NCBI RefSeq assembly: GCF_026914185.1
Contig: NC_070560.1
Location: 3,401,501-3,465,500 of the forward strand
DNA length: 64,000 nt
Source of the DNA: Puccinia triticina
Taxonomy: Eukaryota > Basidiomycota > Pucciniomycetes > Pucciniales > Pucciniaceae
Reading direction: 5' to 3'
Shown: positions 24,996 to 36,421 of the stretch, piece by piece
Layout: every line of letters starts with the position of its first letter
How positions within the stretch are numbered: the first letter of the stretch is position 1
Translations under genes and position numbers: made by a program
Notes under the pieces: generated by a model
Database searches by the model: none
Told to the model about the DNA's origin: nothing
What the model saw: the letters and a program-made list of their open reading frames with translations, nothing else

Positions 24996-27900
24996 GTTTT
25001 CTTTGGGGATGTTGATTTTTACATTCTGTGTTTTACATTGCATGTGCAATGTAAAACCACAAGCATGTAAAATTCCACATTCCGCCCCAATCAAATAATA
25101 TTACATTTGTCCGGCTAAATCAGTTATCATGTAAAATATGACAAGTAAAGCATGCCATGTAAAAGTGCCCCCTGAGGCATACCAAGAACAAGATTACACA
25201 CCAATTCTTACAATGTCAGGCCATTGTAAAGTTACACCCGTAAAAGTTGCAAATATAGGCAATTAAATTGAAATTACATTGTTTGCCTTACAAGGCCCCC
25301 CAATGTAAAAATCATGAAATGTAAAACTCATACAGTTTGTCTCTGGATGCAATTTTACATGCTACTTCGTTGACATTTGTAGGAAGGAAATGACAGATAC
25401 AAGCCAGAAACCGGGGAAAAATGACAAAAACAACAGCAAAATATTAGGGGGGATCAAACATCTGGTTTACCGGCTTGCTTCTTCCCGCTCTTGCACAACC
25501 TAGTAAAAAAACCAGCGCATAACAACAAACAATAACAACCAAGAAAGACAAACCGGGAAAAAATACAGAACAGAAAGACAAGTTGTACGCCTCTCACGCA
25601 CCCCGGGCCCTCCTACCACACCCTCTCCCTGTCTTTGGTTTGATCACCTCCGCGTCCACACGCCTTTCATTCCAAAAAGAAACCACCTTTCCTGCGGCGG
25701 TCAAGGGTACCTTCCTTTCCCGGGGCCGGCTCGCAATGGACCTTTTCTTTGGTTGGACAGGCTTGCGTCCGGTGGCAGTTGCTGCGGGGAGGGAGAAGGA
25801 GACCGGCTGAGAATTGGCCAGAGATGCCGTCAAGCCAGGTCCAGGTGAGGCGTTGTCATCTAGTCAAGGGAAAATAACCAGAAAAGTCAGTTCGCCCGCC
25901 TGCTGAATTATGAATGGGAAGAGGAGAAGCATAGCCCTCACCTTTCTTCGCAACTTGAGATGGCTTCCATCTATTTTCTTGCCAGTAGGCCCCAGCTTGG
26001 GCCTGGATCCTCTCCGAATCAACATCGGCCATAGATTCCGGCTTGAAAGTGAGTGTGGTTTTGACCTCTGGGCTCTTCTTGGGACGACCACGTTTTTCTG
26101 GAACGGTCAGAGACTTGACAGGAGCAGATGATAAAAGCATAAAATTGTCAGAGAAATCACCCTTTGCCGGATCCAGACCAACCGCCAGAGCCTGGGAAGG
26201 CGCAAAGCCTGACAAAACCTTAAAGATCTTAATGGGGCGGAAACACTTTGCCAGCGTTATATCTAGTGTTGAAGTTGGGCCCAGTTTTGAGGATATTTCT
26301 GTCTCAACGGGAAGGCCACGCCTTACTGGGCCGCTGCGCTTTTCCAGGGAAATATCAACCCCCAGAGCCGGGGAGGGAGTGGTGGTCACTTCCGCATTCA
26401 CGTTTGCTCGACGTCAGATTTGAATCTTCAAGGATTGTACATGAGCATCAGCCGCGGAATTGGCCATAGGCAATACATCTGAAATGCAATGCTGAGGGTC
26501 AGTTGGCTGGTAAAAAATATTACTGAAGCTCTTCCAAGGCTTACCTTGCATTGTACCATCTTTATTGGCCGATGTGATTGAGATGGATGGTACCGGTATG
26601 GTGAGGGGAATATTGCCGGACACCTGGATTTCTGAGGAGGTTGCAGGCGGTTCCCCATTGTAAGACATCCTCAAGAGTGTTTTCATTCATGTAAAGGGAA
26701 TTTGAGTTGGAAATTGGGGGTTATCCTTCAAGATTTGCGCGGTACTCTTGTTGACAAAGGCTGACTCCTCAGAGGTCCAACATCGTGAATAAATGAGCCA
26801 GCTTGTGTGCTCCTGAGCTCCACTTATGTTCCCCGGAATCATATCCAAAATATAAGCACGCCCTGCTTTTATTTGGTCGTCATGGCGCCACACTCCCAAT
26901 AACCCATTAGCATGACACAAGACTTTGCCCCAGTAATGTGAATGGCCAAAGAAACCACAAGATATTAGAGTGTATTCCTTGCCAAGCATCGTGAGTTTGA
27001 ATGGACAGTTCATTTCGCTCATGAACTTCAGCTGATCATCTTTGTCAGGGATGGTTGCAGTTTCAATGTGAAAATATAGACGCGCAGGCGGCGTGGCTTC
27101 AGCAGAGCTGATCACCAATAGTTCTTGTAACTTGTCAGGATCACAAACAGCCGGGTCTTCATTCTTCTTCCCTTTGCAACCTCTTTTTTTCTTTGGATTG
27201 GCCACACAAGATTTGCAATGGAGCCCGTTGAAACCATTGAGACCGACCGTTGACCAACGTGTCATGAGCTGTGCAGGATCGGTCCGACTGATTCCATTCC
27301 GATCAAACATAGAATCTTTGATTCTGAGGACAGTAAATGATATATTTTTGTGGGGATGATGGACTTGGCCTTGGTGACAAGGACAGGTGAATATGCGGGA
27401 CTCATTGACCAAAAATAAACTGCGGAATACCTTGCATGAATTCTTTTTTGGATCAAGGATGCTCTCAATGAAAAGATCACAGGATGCAAACTTCCCAGGG
27501 ACAAATGAATCGGGAAGAAGCGCCTGAATATCATTGAATAAAGCCCTGGATCCCATGGTCAAGAAATTGAGCAGTCCCTTACTTTCTGTCAGCTCGTGGG
27601 TGGCCCGTGATGAGAAATGTGCAATGACCTGGTTAAATAAGTCGGTATCTTTTCCACCGGGTTGTTTCAGCCACAGAGGGCTGAAGGTTGCGTAGAGAGA
27701 TTCGAGTGCAGCTGCCAACCAACAGCGATTTGACAGCTCCTTTGGTTTGGCAACTGCCGTGTAGGAAGCATAGGTTGTGTGCTGGTTCCAATCAATGTTG
27801 ACGGAGTTTGGTGGTCGCCCTGTCTTGGATTTTTTGGCTGTTTTCTTGTCTAGTAGCAAATCAGTGGTGTCCAGCAGGCGGCCGTTGTTCTTGGTGGCAC

Positions 27901-29417
27901 ATTCCTTGGTAGCTGCTCTTTGTCTCTTTGTAGGTTTGGTCCAGCCAATAGATTTGGAGACATTGACCTGATTCTTGGGCTGAGAGCCGTATCTGATTGG
28001 AATGCCACAAAGAACCATTCCATGATCGCGCTTGAGGGCCTTGACGAAGGCATATAGTTGGATCATTCCCTTCAGCATAGATTTCTTACCTGGGCTGCAT
28101 GAGGACACAAGGAAGGAAGTTTCAGGAAATTTAACCAATGGGTGTTTCTGATGAACCAATCATGCTTACCTGAACATATAATACACTCTGTGCAAGCTCT
28201 CCTGGGCATTAGTTGAGCTCAGAAGTCCGTCGTCCCCATCTGGGAAGTCATCCATCATTGGTCAACGGCTGGGGAGCAAAATGGCCTCAACGTTGGCCAT
28301 TGTCCACCAGTCAAGCCATCTTTGGGTTTTGGGAAACCAATGTTGCAGCTCATCTATCTTTCCCTCGTGGGTTGCGCCACTGGGGTGGTTGGTTGGTTCC
28401 AGCAGACCAAGACATAGCAATTGGAACAATTTCTTGAAAAAAGAAGGCCACAGTCAGTCTTGGGGTTGAGATAATGTGATGGTATTGGAGAGAATTACTC
28501 ACCTCTTCGTCCGCCCTGATCACTGCGCGGTTGCGCTTCACCTGTGTAATAGATTGTTGGAAATGTTCCCGGCATCCCTTCAGCTTCTTCATTGCTTCAC
28601 TTGCGTCGGATTTACCAAAGACGGCCATATAGGCTGCCACAAACCCTTTCTGTTGAGCCTTGGAGAAGTCAACAATACTAGTCGCCAGCTTCTCTCTCTC
28701 TTCTGGCAGGATTGAAGGGAGAAGGAATTGTTGAAATATGACGGTGAAGTGAATGGTGTAGTAGTCTTCCAATAAGCCGCGGATCCAGCTTAACTGTACA
28801 GGAATCCATTGCTATATGTCATCAAAATACATCGAGGTGGTTAGTAAATACCCAGATTCGAAAAATCGATATGTAACGTTGGATATCAACCTGCCCGAGT
28901 AGAGTTGATTTCCTTGCTCAGAACGGTCCAGGAGCCGCTCCGACATCCAACACGTTTGGAATGTAAAGTGTTCCCGCCCTTGCCAATAACTCCACGAGAT
29001 GACCTCAAGACCCTTTCTGGAGATGGAAACAGAAGTGAGAGTCAGTAGGATGTAGTGAGACTCTCGGAGAGGGAACTTACTGGTCTCATAGAAACATATT
29101 GTGAAGAAACCTATCAGTGCCACCCTTCTTGTTGTCTACCTCTTTGATTTCCTTGAGGATTTCTCGTCTATAGTAACAGGCCCAATCGGCGTTTCCAAGT
29201 GATTCATGGATGTTGGTGATTGTTTCCAAGCACTTGTATGGGCCTGTTGCTTGTCAAATCTGTAAATTAAAGCAATTTGAATTCTTGGAAGGTTATATTG
29301 CAATGTGATGTGTAATGGAAATGAGGATCTTACCTTGGGCTGGAGGGCAGTAATTGTCAGACACTGAGAAACTAAGTCCATGTGTCTACAAGGCATAGTA
29401 CATGTCTTATAACCTAA

Positions 29418-30747
29418 CACTGCCAGCAAACAGGTGACGTAATCCGGGTTTTGTTGCGCTGACGTAATCCAGATTCCAATTCAAACCCGCGCCCTGGGTG
29501 TGTCATCACCTGTTGTGGATTTTGTCACCTGCCATTCTCAGTGGCAGGTGCAAGACAAAAGCACGACTCCCTCGATGGCCGGTGCTAACTGGTCATTGAG
29601 GGGACACACACACCTCCCTTGATGGCCCTTCTGGACCGGCCATCAAGAGGAACACACAACATTATCTCGTTGGCCGGTCAGTACCGGCCAGCAAGAGTAA
29701 GGCACTGTTTGCACTCTCAATGGCTGCTACTGACCGGCCACTGAAAGGTGACACATATACCCCTTGGTGGCCTGTCAGTACACAGGCCATCAAGACAAAA
29801 ACACTAAACTCTCAATGGCCTGTACTGGCCGGCAATCAAGAGCAAAACTCTTTTCTCGATGTGTATACACATCACCCTTGATGGCCCGTCAGTACCGGCC
29901 ATTGAGAGGAACATAATACACTCTTGATGGCCTGGACTGATTGGCCATCGAGAGGAAATGCACATCTTGCACAGTGACCCAACTGGTCATTGAGAGCAAA
30001 GCGCTTCACTCTTGATGGCCAGTCAGCGCAGGTCATCAAGAGTGTAGTATATTCCTCTTGATGGCCGGTACTGACAAGCCATTGAGTGGGGTGTGTATTT
30101 CCTCTCAATGGCCAATCAGTCCAGGCCATCAAGAGTGTATTATGTTCCTCTCAATGGCCGGTACTGACGGGCCATCAAGGGTGATGTGTATACACATCAC
30201 CAAGTGAGTTTTGCTCTTGATGACCGGCCAGTACGGGCCTTTGAGAGTTTAGTGTTTTTGTCTCGATGGCCGGTGTACTGACAGGCCATCAAGGGGTATG
30301 TGTATCACCTCTTGATGGCCGGTCAGTAGCGGCCATTGAGAGTATAAATAGTGCTTTACTCTTGCTGGCCGGTACTGATCGAACCGGCCATCAAGAGGGT
30401 GTAGGGTGTTCCTCTTGATGGCCGGTCAGTAGCGGCCATTGAGAGTATAAATAGTGCTTTACTCTTGCTGGCCGGTACTGATCGAACCAGCCATCAAGAG
30501 GGTGTAGGGTGTTCCTCTTGATGGCCGGTACAGACGGGCCATCAAGGGAGCTAGGTGTGTGTGTCCCCTCAATGACCGGTTAGCACTGGCCATTGAGGGA
30601 GTGGTGCTCTCTTGCGCCTGCCACTGAGAATGGCAGGTGACGAAATCCACAACAGGTGACAACACACCCGGGGCGCAAGTTTAAATTTGAGTTTGGATTT
30701 CGTCAGCGCGACAAAATCCGGGTTACGTCAGCTATTTGCTGGCGGTG
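29418..30747. mobile_element. CACTG...CAGTG foldback element with nested palindromes
   Basis: It begins CACTGCCAGCAAAC and ends with its complement (ATTTGCTGGCGGTG). A perfect TAA duplication flanks it (29415-29417 and 30748-30750). 3-bp duplications and CACTA/CACTG ends are typical of the CMC/EnSpm superfamily. The arms match for hundreds of bases (shared words CACCTGTTGTGGATTT and CACCTGCCATTCTCAGTGGC). The centre, about 29560-30620, is a chain of short palindromes of the type CTTGATGGCCGGTCAGTA / CCGGCCATCAAG. No coding capacity, so non-autonomous. Confidence 0.85.
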
Positions 30748-30965
30748 TAATGGTTAAAGACTGCTTTAAGAATTGACTCATGTACATGAAGTCAAGAGTT
30801 CAATTCCCTGTCATTACATTAATTATGTACCTTTTATTCTAATGTACTATTATTATGTATTTACTACATATTTCACACTCTTTTGAATATGTAATTAACC
30901 TTATTTCACATAGATTACATATTTGTTTATACAGAGAGAGATATTCTTATCTCTCTATGTATTTA

Positions 30966-31095
30966 TGTAGAGCGAGTAAAAGGAATAGTGCGGACAGGGG
31001 GAATTGAACCCGCATCTCCCCGATGCATGCTGGGTTGCTCTACCGTTGAGCTATATCCACAGGTGTGAGGTGTACCAACATATACTACCTCTACA
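30966..31095 (-). repeat. Direct repeat copy 1 with tRNA-like core
   Basis: A ~130-bp unit (TGTAGAGCGAGTAAAAGGAA...) recurs at 31191. On the minus strand, 30990-31060 looks tRNA-derived: a 7-bp acceptor GTGGATA/TGTCCGC, D-arm GCTC/GAGC, and B-box GGTTCAATTCC with T-loop TTCAATT. The anticodon arm is imperfect and lacks U33, so it is not called a working tRNA. Confidence 0.6.
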
Positions 31096-31190
31096 CACCC
31101 CCTGTACACCTACACCGGTGACAGAGCCCACTAATCCTCCCAGAGGCTCATCCCAGGTACGCAGCTGCCTATAGCGCTGGGCTCATAACC

Positions 31191-31320
31191 TGTAGAGCAA
31201 GTAAAAGGAATAGTGCGGACAGGGGGAATTGAACCCGCATCTCCCCAATGCATGCTGGGTTGCTCTACCGTTGAGCTATATCCACAGGTGTGAGGTGTAC
31301 AAACATATACTACCTCTACA
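31191..31320 (-). repeat. Direct repeat copy 2 with tRNA-like core
   Basis: The second copy lies 225 bp after the first, with a tRNA-like core at 31215-31285. The copies differ at only a few bases (for example CCCCGATGC against CCCCAATGC). Confidence 0.6.
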
Positions 31321-31743
31321 ATTTATCCTGAATAAGCACAATGTATGTACAAATGGGGAGATTACATACATATGTAAATCCCCTTCTGAATTCCGTGATC
31401 ATTTCTCTCCTTGGATTCAAGGATCCCTCAGGTCCTTGAATCAAAGGAGGGAGCTGATCCCTGCAATATAAAAGGGGAGGTCTCTCACCTGTAGAGATTC
31501 TCCCCCAGAGATTATTGCCATACAAACCCGTGTACCTTACTAAAAACTTAGTGAGCGGGGTTTTATAATAATCAACTAACTTCTTTTACTTTACAGCCTC
31601 CATCTCTTTTGTGTATTTTTCCTAGGTACAGGTGGGTGTTATAACACCTGTACTCTAGAAGATAAGACACTCATCCCTTATAAAGCTACGGCGCTAGGCT
31701 TGATTATGGCTAGCCCCTCCGCTATTCAATGTTGAGGTGTGGT
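31321..31743. other. Unassigned repeat-like sequence
   Basis: Non-coding sequence between the tRNA-like repeats and the transposase N-terminal exons. It contains the palindromes GGATCCCTCAGGTCCTTGAATC and ACAGGTGGGTGTTATAACACCTGT. It probably belongs to another insertion in the MULE-like element. Confidence 0.4.
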
Positions 31744-33216
31744 TTATTCCCACTGGCTGTTATAGCTATAGTGCAGCCCTTTTCCGCTGGCCGCTGCCCA
31801 AGCTGCTACAGCGCGGACTCCAAAACCCATCAACTCCGTGTCACCTAAGAGACCGGAGCTGACAGTAATCTTGGGATTTCTTTTGATCTCCTTGACCAAA
31901 TCAAGGCGGGCCAAGGGATCTGGCTTCTTGGGGTGAGGCCAAGAGTGGCTGTGGAATCCTTGGTGTTGGAGGAGGCCCCAGCTGGTCTTGTGAATGTCCA
32001 CGCAACATTTAGTACCCTCGCAGGCCTGCCAGTAGACCTTCCCCGGACATCGACTTGCGGAACCTGGACATACGGGGCTCCTATGATTGGTAATTCTTTT
32101 TTGATTTCAGTATTTCTCTGGTCAATGAGGGCTGCGGGCTTGATCCTTACTGGCTTAGAAGCTCTTGAAGTTTTCCAGGGCCAGTGGGAGGTGGGCCGGC
32201 GTATTCGCATTCGTCTTGGTTGCAAAGTAATACTCCAAGGCAGGTGATGTGGATTACTTTCCACATGTTGTTGGTGCGGTTATTGATGTTGATGGTTTGA
32301 GAGTAGCCAACCTTGGGGAAATTGACAATGTCGGAGGTGGGTGTAAACACATAAGTCGTTGATCTGTTGGGGTATAGGGGATAGCCCTATTGGTTGAGTG
32401 TACAGTCGTGATCAATGAAAGTGCTGAACTCCTGGTCCATGGCCACTGGCAGTTGCCACTTCTTGGGTTTGATCAAGCCTGAGGGAGGCGGTGTTGGGAA
32501 ACAATGCTGCGGCTTGGCGGTTGACTTGAGCTGATTATTGGTTTGATCTTCTTCTTGGTTGGGGGGTTTGCGGACTTTACAAGCCATGACGGAGATGTGG
32601 TGATTTCAGCAAGGGTGGTGAAAATGGAAGAGAGAGTGGATTGATTCAGCACCAAGTGATGGAGGGAGTAATTACAATGGATGGAAGTGACAGAAATGAG
32701 GGAAAAGGACTGACTTATTGCGTCTGGTGGGGGCTCTTCAAGAACGTACCATCAATTTTGTGGAGAGCTCAGATTTCAGCGGATGCAGGCCGTGTTGTTC
32801 CACAGTCAAAGTGTTTGAGTGATAAGAAGTGGTTCCGTGGCCTTTGGTCTACTCGAGGGAGGGATTTCCATTAATTTGGTGTTCCAAAACGGGTGAGTTA
32901 TGCGGGCTGAACTTTGGGGATACCAATGGGTGTAAAAGTTGGTGTTTAAATTTAGTTTTTCCCGCAGGGATCAGCGGATTTGCATGCTCCGTAAACGTAC
33001 CTTTTTGCCCTCCGGTGTAAAAGTGTGGCTGCGGCGCCACCTGATACGTTTTTACACGGTGTGCGTAACATGGCACAAGTTTACATTGGGCGGTTTTGCA
33101 CTCACCAATGTAAATTTATTTTTGCACCCAGTCTAATTTAATTTTACATTGGTATTTTTTACGTTGCCCAAAGCATGTAAAACATACAATGTAAATTTAA
33201 TCCACCCCGTTTTCTT

Positions 33217-34560
33217 CAAGTCCAGCTTCTCCGGCACCGAGATCGCTATCCGCTTTGCACACGCATGGCCCAGTTGATTGTGCCATTTGACAAAGTCAGA
33301 TGGTGCAGGAGGCGCAGTTGTATGCATGCCCACCACAAGATTCTCAGGATCAAGAACACCCTTTATCTCCAGTAAGTCATTACTGACATCCACCGCGAAT
33401 GGTGTCCCATTATCAATCCTCACCACAAAGCCTTCAGCACCCTGTTGAACTATGGCCCTTGTCTTCATGAGTTGTACAAAGGAGACCAAGTTCCGCGTGA
33501 GTTTCGGGACGTATAGCACATCTTTCAGCGTGAGAGTTTCACCGTTGACCAGCGGTAAGATCGCATTGCCCCTTGCTGTAGCTACAAGCTCGCCCGGTCC
33601 ACTTCCTGTCACAATTCCTATGTTGAATGGACTCGTTCCTTTGAAGTAGCCAAGCAATATGAGCATGTGATTGCTTGCACCCGAGTCTAGTATTGTCGTC
33701 TGCGACTGGCTGCCACCCGCGTTTGATAGATAGCTAAATGAGGGTCTGATGTTCTCAGTTGTTTGGACGTCTTCAGTTGCCTTAGCCATGGTGTCATACG
33801 AGGCACTACCTCTTGCTCCTTGGAATTGGTCTTCTTCAGCATCCAGCATTCACTCTCTGCGTGCTTAGCCTTTGGGTTATGTTTCCCTTCCACGCAGTAG
33901 ATTGGATTGTAAGGTCTTTTCTTCTTGTTCGGATGTGTTGCATTTGTGGCCAACACGGTATTCCCGGAGTTGCTTGTGCCAGGTTCCTGGGCTTTTCTCT
34001 TGCTAGTTCTCTTGAATTGACCAATTTCTCATAGACAATTAATAACAAATTTGGGTTTTCCAAGAGCCGCCAAGTCTCCGAACAAGCTTTGCATCAAGAA
34101 TGGACGCTTCTTAGTAATCCTACTGATGATACTACAGCAAATAACAAAGTCTGGAATGATCATCCCTAGCAAGTCAAATTTCGCCAAACATTCTTCTATG
34201 CCGGTGATGTAGGCGTCCATGTCATTGTGAAACTGAGTGTCCTCCCATCTGGCACATACTTCATACCCGGCTAAGATTGAGTCGGAGGCATAGACTGATT
34301 TGAACATCGCCCATAGCTCGTAAGGATTCTTAGAATTTTCCTTCTTCACAATGGTGTTAAAGACTCCATTGGTTAAGTTTGAGCAGAGTAAATTGGCCGT
34401 CTTCTGCGCCTTTTGCTTCATCTTGTTAGTGGGATTGGGCAGTGGGGGATTATCAATGAAGTTTTCCAAGTCATGTACGGCAAGGACCATTCAGATTTTC
34501 TTCTCCCAAATTTTGAAGTTTTCACCGCCAAATTTTGGAACTTTCATTGACCCTCAAATC
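33217..34560 (-). pseudogene. Copia-B gag and protease
   Basis: From right to left: KVPKFGGENFKIWEKKI followed by TGA where copia-A has Arg (KIRMVLAEF), then NFIDNPPLP, YITGIEECLAKF and LGKPKFVINCL with a second TGA at an Arg site of copia-A. A C/H cluster (YCVEGKHNP) and the protease site LDSGASNHML follow. It ends at LDLKKT, where the MULE-like element inserted. Confidence 0.87.
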
Positions 34561-34633
34561 GCTTGATTAATTGCCAGAATTGGCCATTGCTTAGTCCTGC
34601 TCCTGTCTTTGCGTTAAGAGGTGTCGTTCGTAG

Positions 34634-35274
34634 CAAGGGTGGGCAGTTACGTTACGGTACGTTACGGAGGGCTAATTGGATACCATAACTTTTTTTTAGT
34701 TATCCAAATTAGCCATTTGGGTAACGTAACATTTTATTTGAGTAACGTAACGTAAAGTAACTTTTTTTTATTTTTGAGTTTTGGAGATTTTGGATAACGT
34801 AACTTTTTTGGGGTGGACATTTTTTGTTCAATATTTTCCAAGAAATGGTTCATTTGAATAATGAATTTAGCATAATGGTCAGTGCTTGCCTCTTCTATGT
34901 TTTGCAACATGCAGGTTGTGGGTTCAATCCTCACTGTGCACCTATTTTGACCTGACACCCTGGGCAGAAACTGGCATCAGTGGCTGTTTTGCATCAACTT
35001 GAGCCCAATATGTACTCATGTTGAACAAAAAAACCCACAAATAGTCATATTTTCTCTTGGAAAGTTACGGCAAAGTTACCCAAATTTGGGCAAACCAGTA
35101 ACGTAACCATTTTGTTGAAAGCTTCTGGGTAACATAACTAGAAAATAAACAGCCCTTTTTCTGCGGCAGATATTGTAACTAAAATCAAGGTATCTGTAAC
35201 TACTGGGTAATGTAACTTTAAAATTTACGTTACAGTTACGTTCTCAATTACAGGTAACGTAATGGCCCACCCTT
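34634..35274. mobile_element. hAT-like MITE, ~640 bp, GTAAC-rich
   Basis: The ends CAAGGGTGGGC and GCCCACCCTT(G) are inverted. Flanks GTTCGTAG (34626-34633) and GTTGGTAG (35275-35282) form an 8-bp duplication with one change. Inside, GTAACGTAAC / GTTACGTTAC words recur near both ends, as hAT subterminal motifs do. It lies between copia-B gag and its 5' LTR. Confidence 0.82.
34862..34935 (+). other. tRNA-like segment inside the hAT-like MITE
   Basis: TTTAGCATAATGGTCAGTGC resembles an A-box and GGTTCAATCC is a B-box, spaced as in a tRNA gene. I could not build a full cloverleaf, so this may be a SINE-type remnant. Confidence 0.3.
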
Positions 35275-35299
35275 GTTGGTAGCCTCAAGACTTGAAATC

Positions 35300-35966
35300 T
35301 GAAAGAACACAAAGAACTAGGAATGCATTTCTAGTTAGAGAACCATAAAAAGGAAGAAATGACAATTTTGTTTCTTCTATTCTGGTGTGAGATTTACCTA
35401 GGAGCAGGCTAAAGACCGCTCTGTTCAGAGTGAGATTTTTATTCTAAAGAAGAAGTTCCTGGCGCTCCGCTTGAGAATCTTCCAAGCAAAGCCTTGACGT
35501 TGTCTGCAGTCACAAGTTTGACGTCAGATCTAGCCATGTTTCTTTCATCTCTTTTTACTCTTATTTTATTGCTTACCGCTCTCACTACCTTGATCAAGGG
35601 CAAGTTCGGCTTTCCCGTTTCCTATCAATTCAACTTTGTCTGTTATGATGGAGTTTCAGGTTGCGTTAGTTCTAACGCTTTCCTTTTTCTTTCTTGCCTA
35701 GACTGTTTTTTGGATTCTCTGTCTCCACCTTTGCTGTTTCCTGAGATCCTGTCTTTCAGCAGTTGTTGAATCACGTTTGTGTTCTTGCTGCCGTGGGAGT
35801 TTCCTGCTGACATCAAATCTGATGGATCAGTGTTTCACCCTTGGCGCGGGATTTGGACTGCGGAAAGTGGTTTGCTTAGCTTACCTCTGTCCGCAGCCAG
35901 TTTGGATCCTAGTACTCTTCTACTTTTGTTTGAAGAGTACTGTTCACTCAGGCTTGAAATTTCACA
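35300..35966 (-). repeat. Copia-B LTR (5' LTR of the minus-strand element)
   Basis: A 667-bp partner of 21287-21938, bounded on the right by the GACAC duplication. Confidence 0.92.
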
Positions 35967-35971
35967 GACAC

Positions 35972-36416
35972 CAGGGGGGGATCTGTTGCACTCTCCAGAG
36001 AGTGCCAGATTGTAACTTTTTCCGGGAACGCTGCCAGATGTGAACCATTGCCCCAGTTGTAACTCAGTCTTGAGCCAGTCATGTGTGTGGGTTGAACTCA
36101 TTCCAATCTCCTCTGTATGTAGTCAGGTCAAAAGCTGGTGATCCAAGTCCATGTCTTGAAAAGCTCCGTGTTATGGTCATATGTTGCAACCATCTCAATG
36201 TTTTGGATTAGACTATCCATTGTGGGTCCTGTATGCAGCATCTGCAGTGTGCAGGAGGAGATTGCCCCTAATCAATGTGAAGATGGAGTCTGGATCAGAC
36301 TTACCAACACATAACAGGTGAATGATATCCTGTTGTGTGAGTCTTTTTATGACAGTAGCTAAGCAAATTGGGAATGAGTTCCTGGCTCTCTTCTGTAAAC
36401 CCCAGGGTCAAGGTAG
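35972..36416. other. Intergenic, no gene seen
   Basis: A G-run lies at about 35972-35980. No domain-bearing frame or repeat partner was found in the window. Confidence 0.4.
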
Positions 36417-36421
36417 GCAGG

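Larger units (their letters stand above)
25594..32587 (-). pseudogene. Transposase with WRKY-GCM1-type zinc finger and USP-like peptidase domain
   Basis: ATG at 32587. The N-terminal part holds a WRKY-GCM1-like zinc-binding block (ITCLGVLLCNQDECEYAGPP, then WQACEGTKC and WGLLQHQGFHSHSWP). After the foldback insertion come transposase-like blocks (NADWACYYRREILKEIKE, KGLEVISWSYWQGREHFTF, TNAQESLHRVYYMFSPGKK). The exon at 26690-28100 has a USP/C19-like Cys box (NRCWLAAALESLYATF) and His box (GHSHYWGKV). The C-terminal exons contain an AT-hook-like KRGRPKKS. Splice phases join across introns, for example 28097-28169 and 25860-25940, supporting a single gene. At least five in-frame TGA codons and one TAG show it is dead. 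Family naming rests on motif recall. Confidence 0.72.
25004..33208 (-). mobile_element. MULE-like DNA transposon with USP-like module
   Basis: It interrupts copia-B between LDLKKT and LHAYDTCMKG. The 8-bp duplication GTTTTCTT lies at 24996-25003 and 33209-33216. The ends are imperfect inverted repeats (TGGGGATGTTGATTTTTACATT against GGGGTGGATTAAATTTACAT). Both subterminal regions (25015-25400 and 32930-33200) are rich in TTTTACAT / ATGTAAAA words. It carries one long minus-strand gene and hosts the foldback element at 29418-30747. Confidence 0.85.
21287..35966 (-). mobile_element. Copia-B: Ty1/copia element with nested insertions
   Basis: LTRs at 21287-21938 (652 bp) and 35300-35966 (667 bp) start TGAAAGAACAC and end CACA. 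The target duplication GACAC is perfect (21282-21286 and 35967-35971). Coding order on the minus strand is gag (about 34.5 kb), protease, integrase, RT and RNase H (about 22.1 kb). The element is swollen by a hAT-like MITE (24169-24532), an 8.2-kb MULE-like element (25004-33208) and another hAT-like MITE (34634-35274). Removing these leaves about 5.5 kb. Confidence 0.94.

Noticed and set aside
29560..30620. CRISPR-like array of spaced repeats
   Set aside because: The repeats are palindromic on alternating strands, vary in spacing, and sit inside a TAA-flanked foldback element in a eukaryotic genome.
30990..31060. Functional tRNA gene
   Set aside because: The anticodon stem has two mismatches and position 33 is not U, although acceptor, D and T arms pair.
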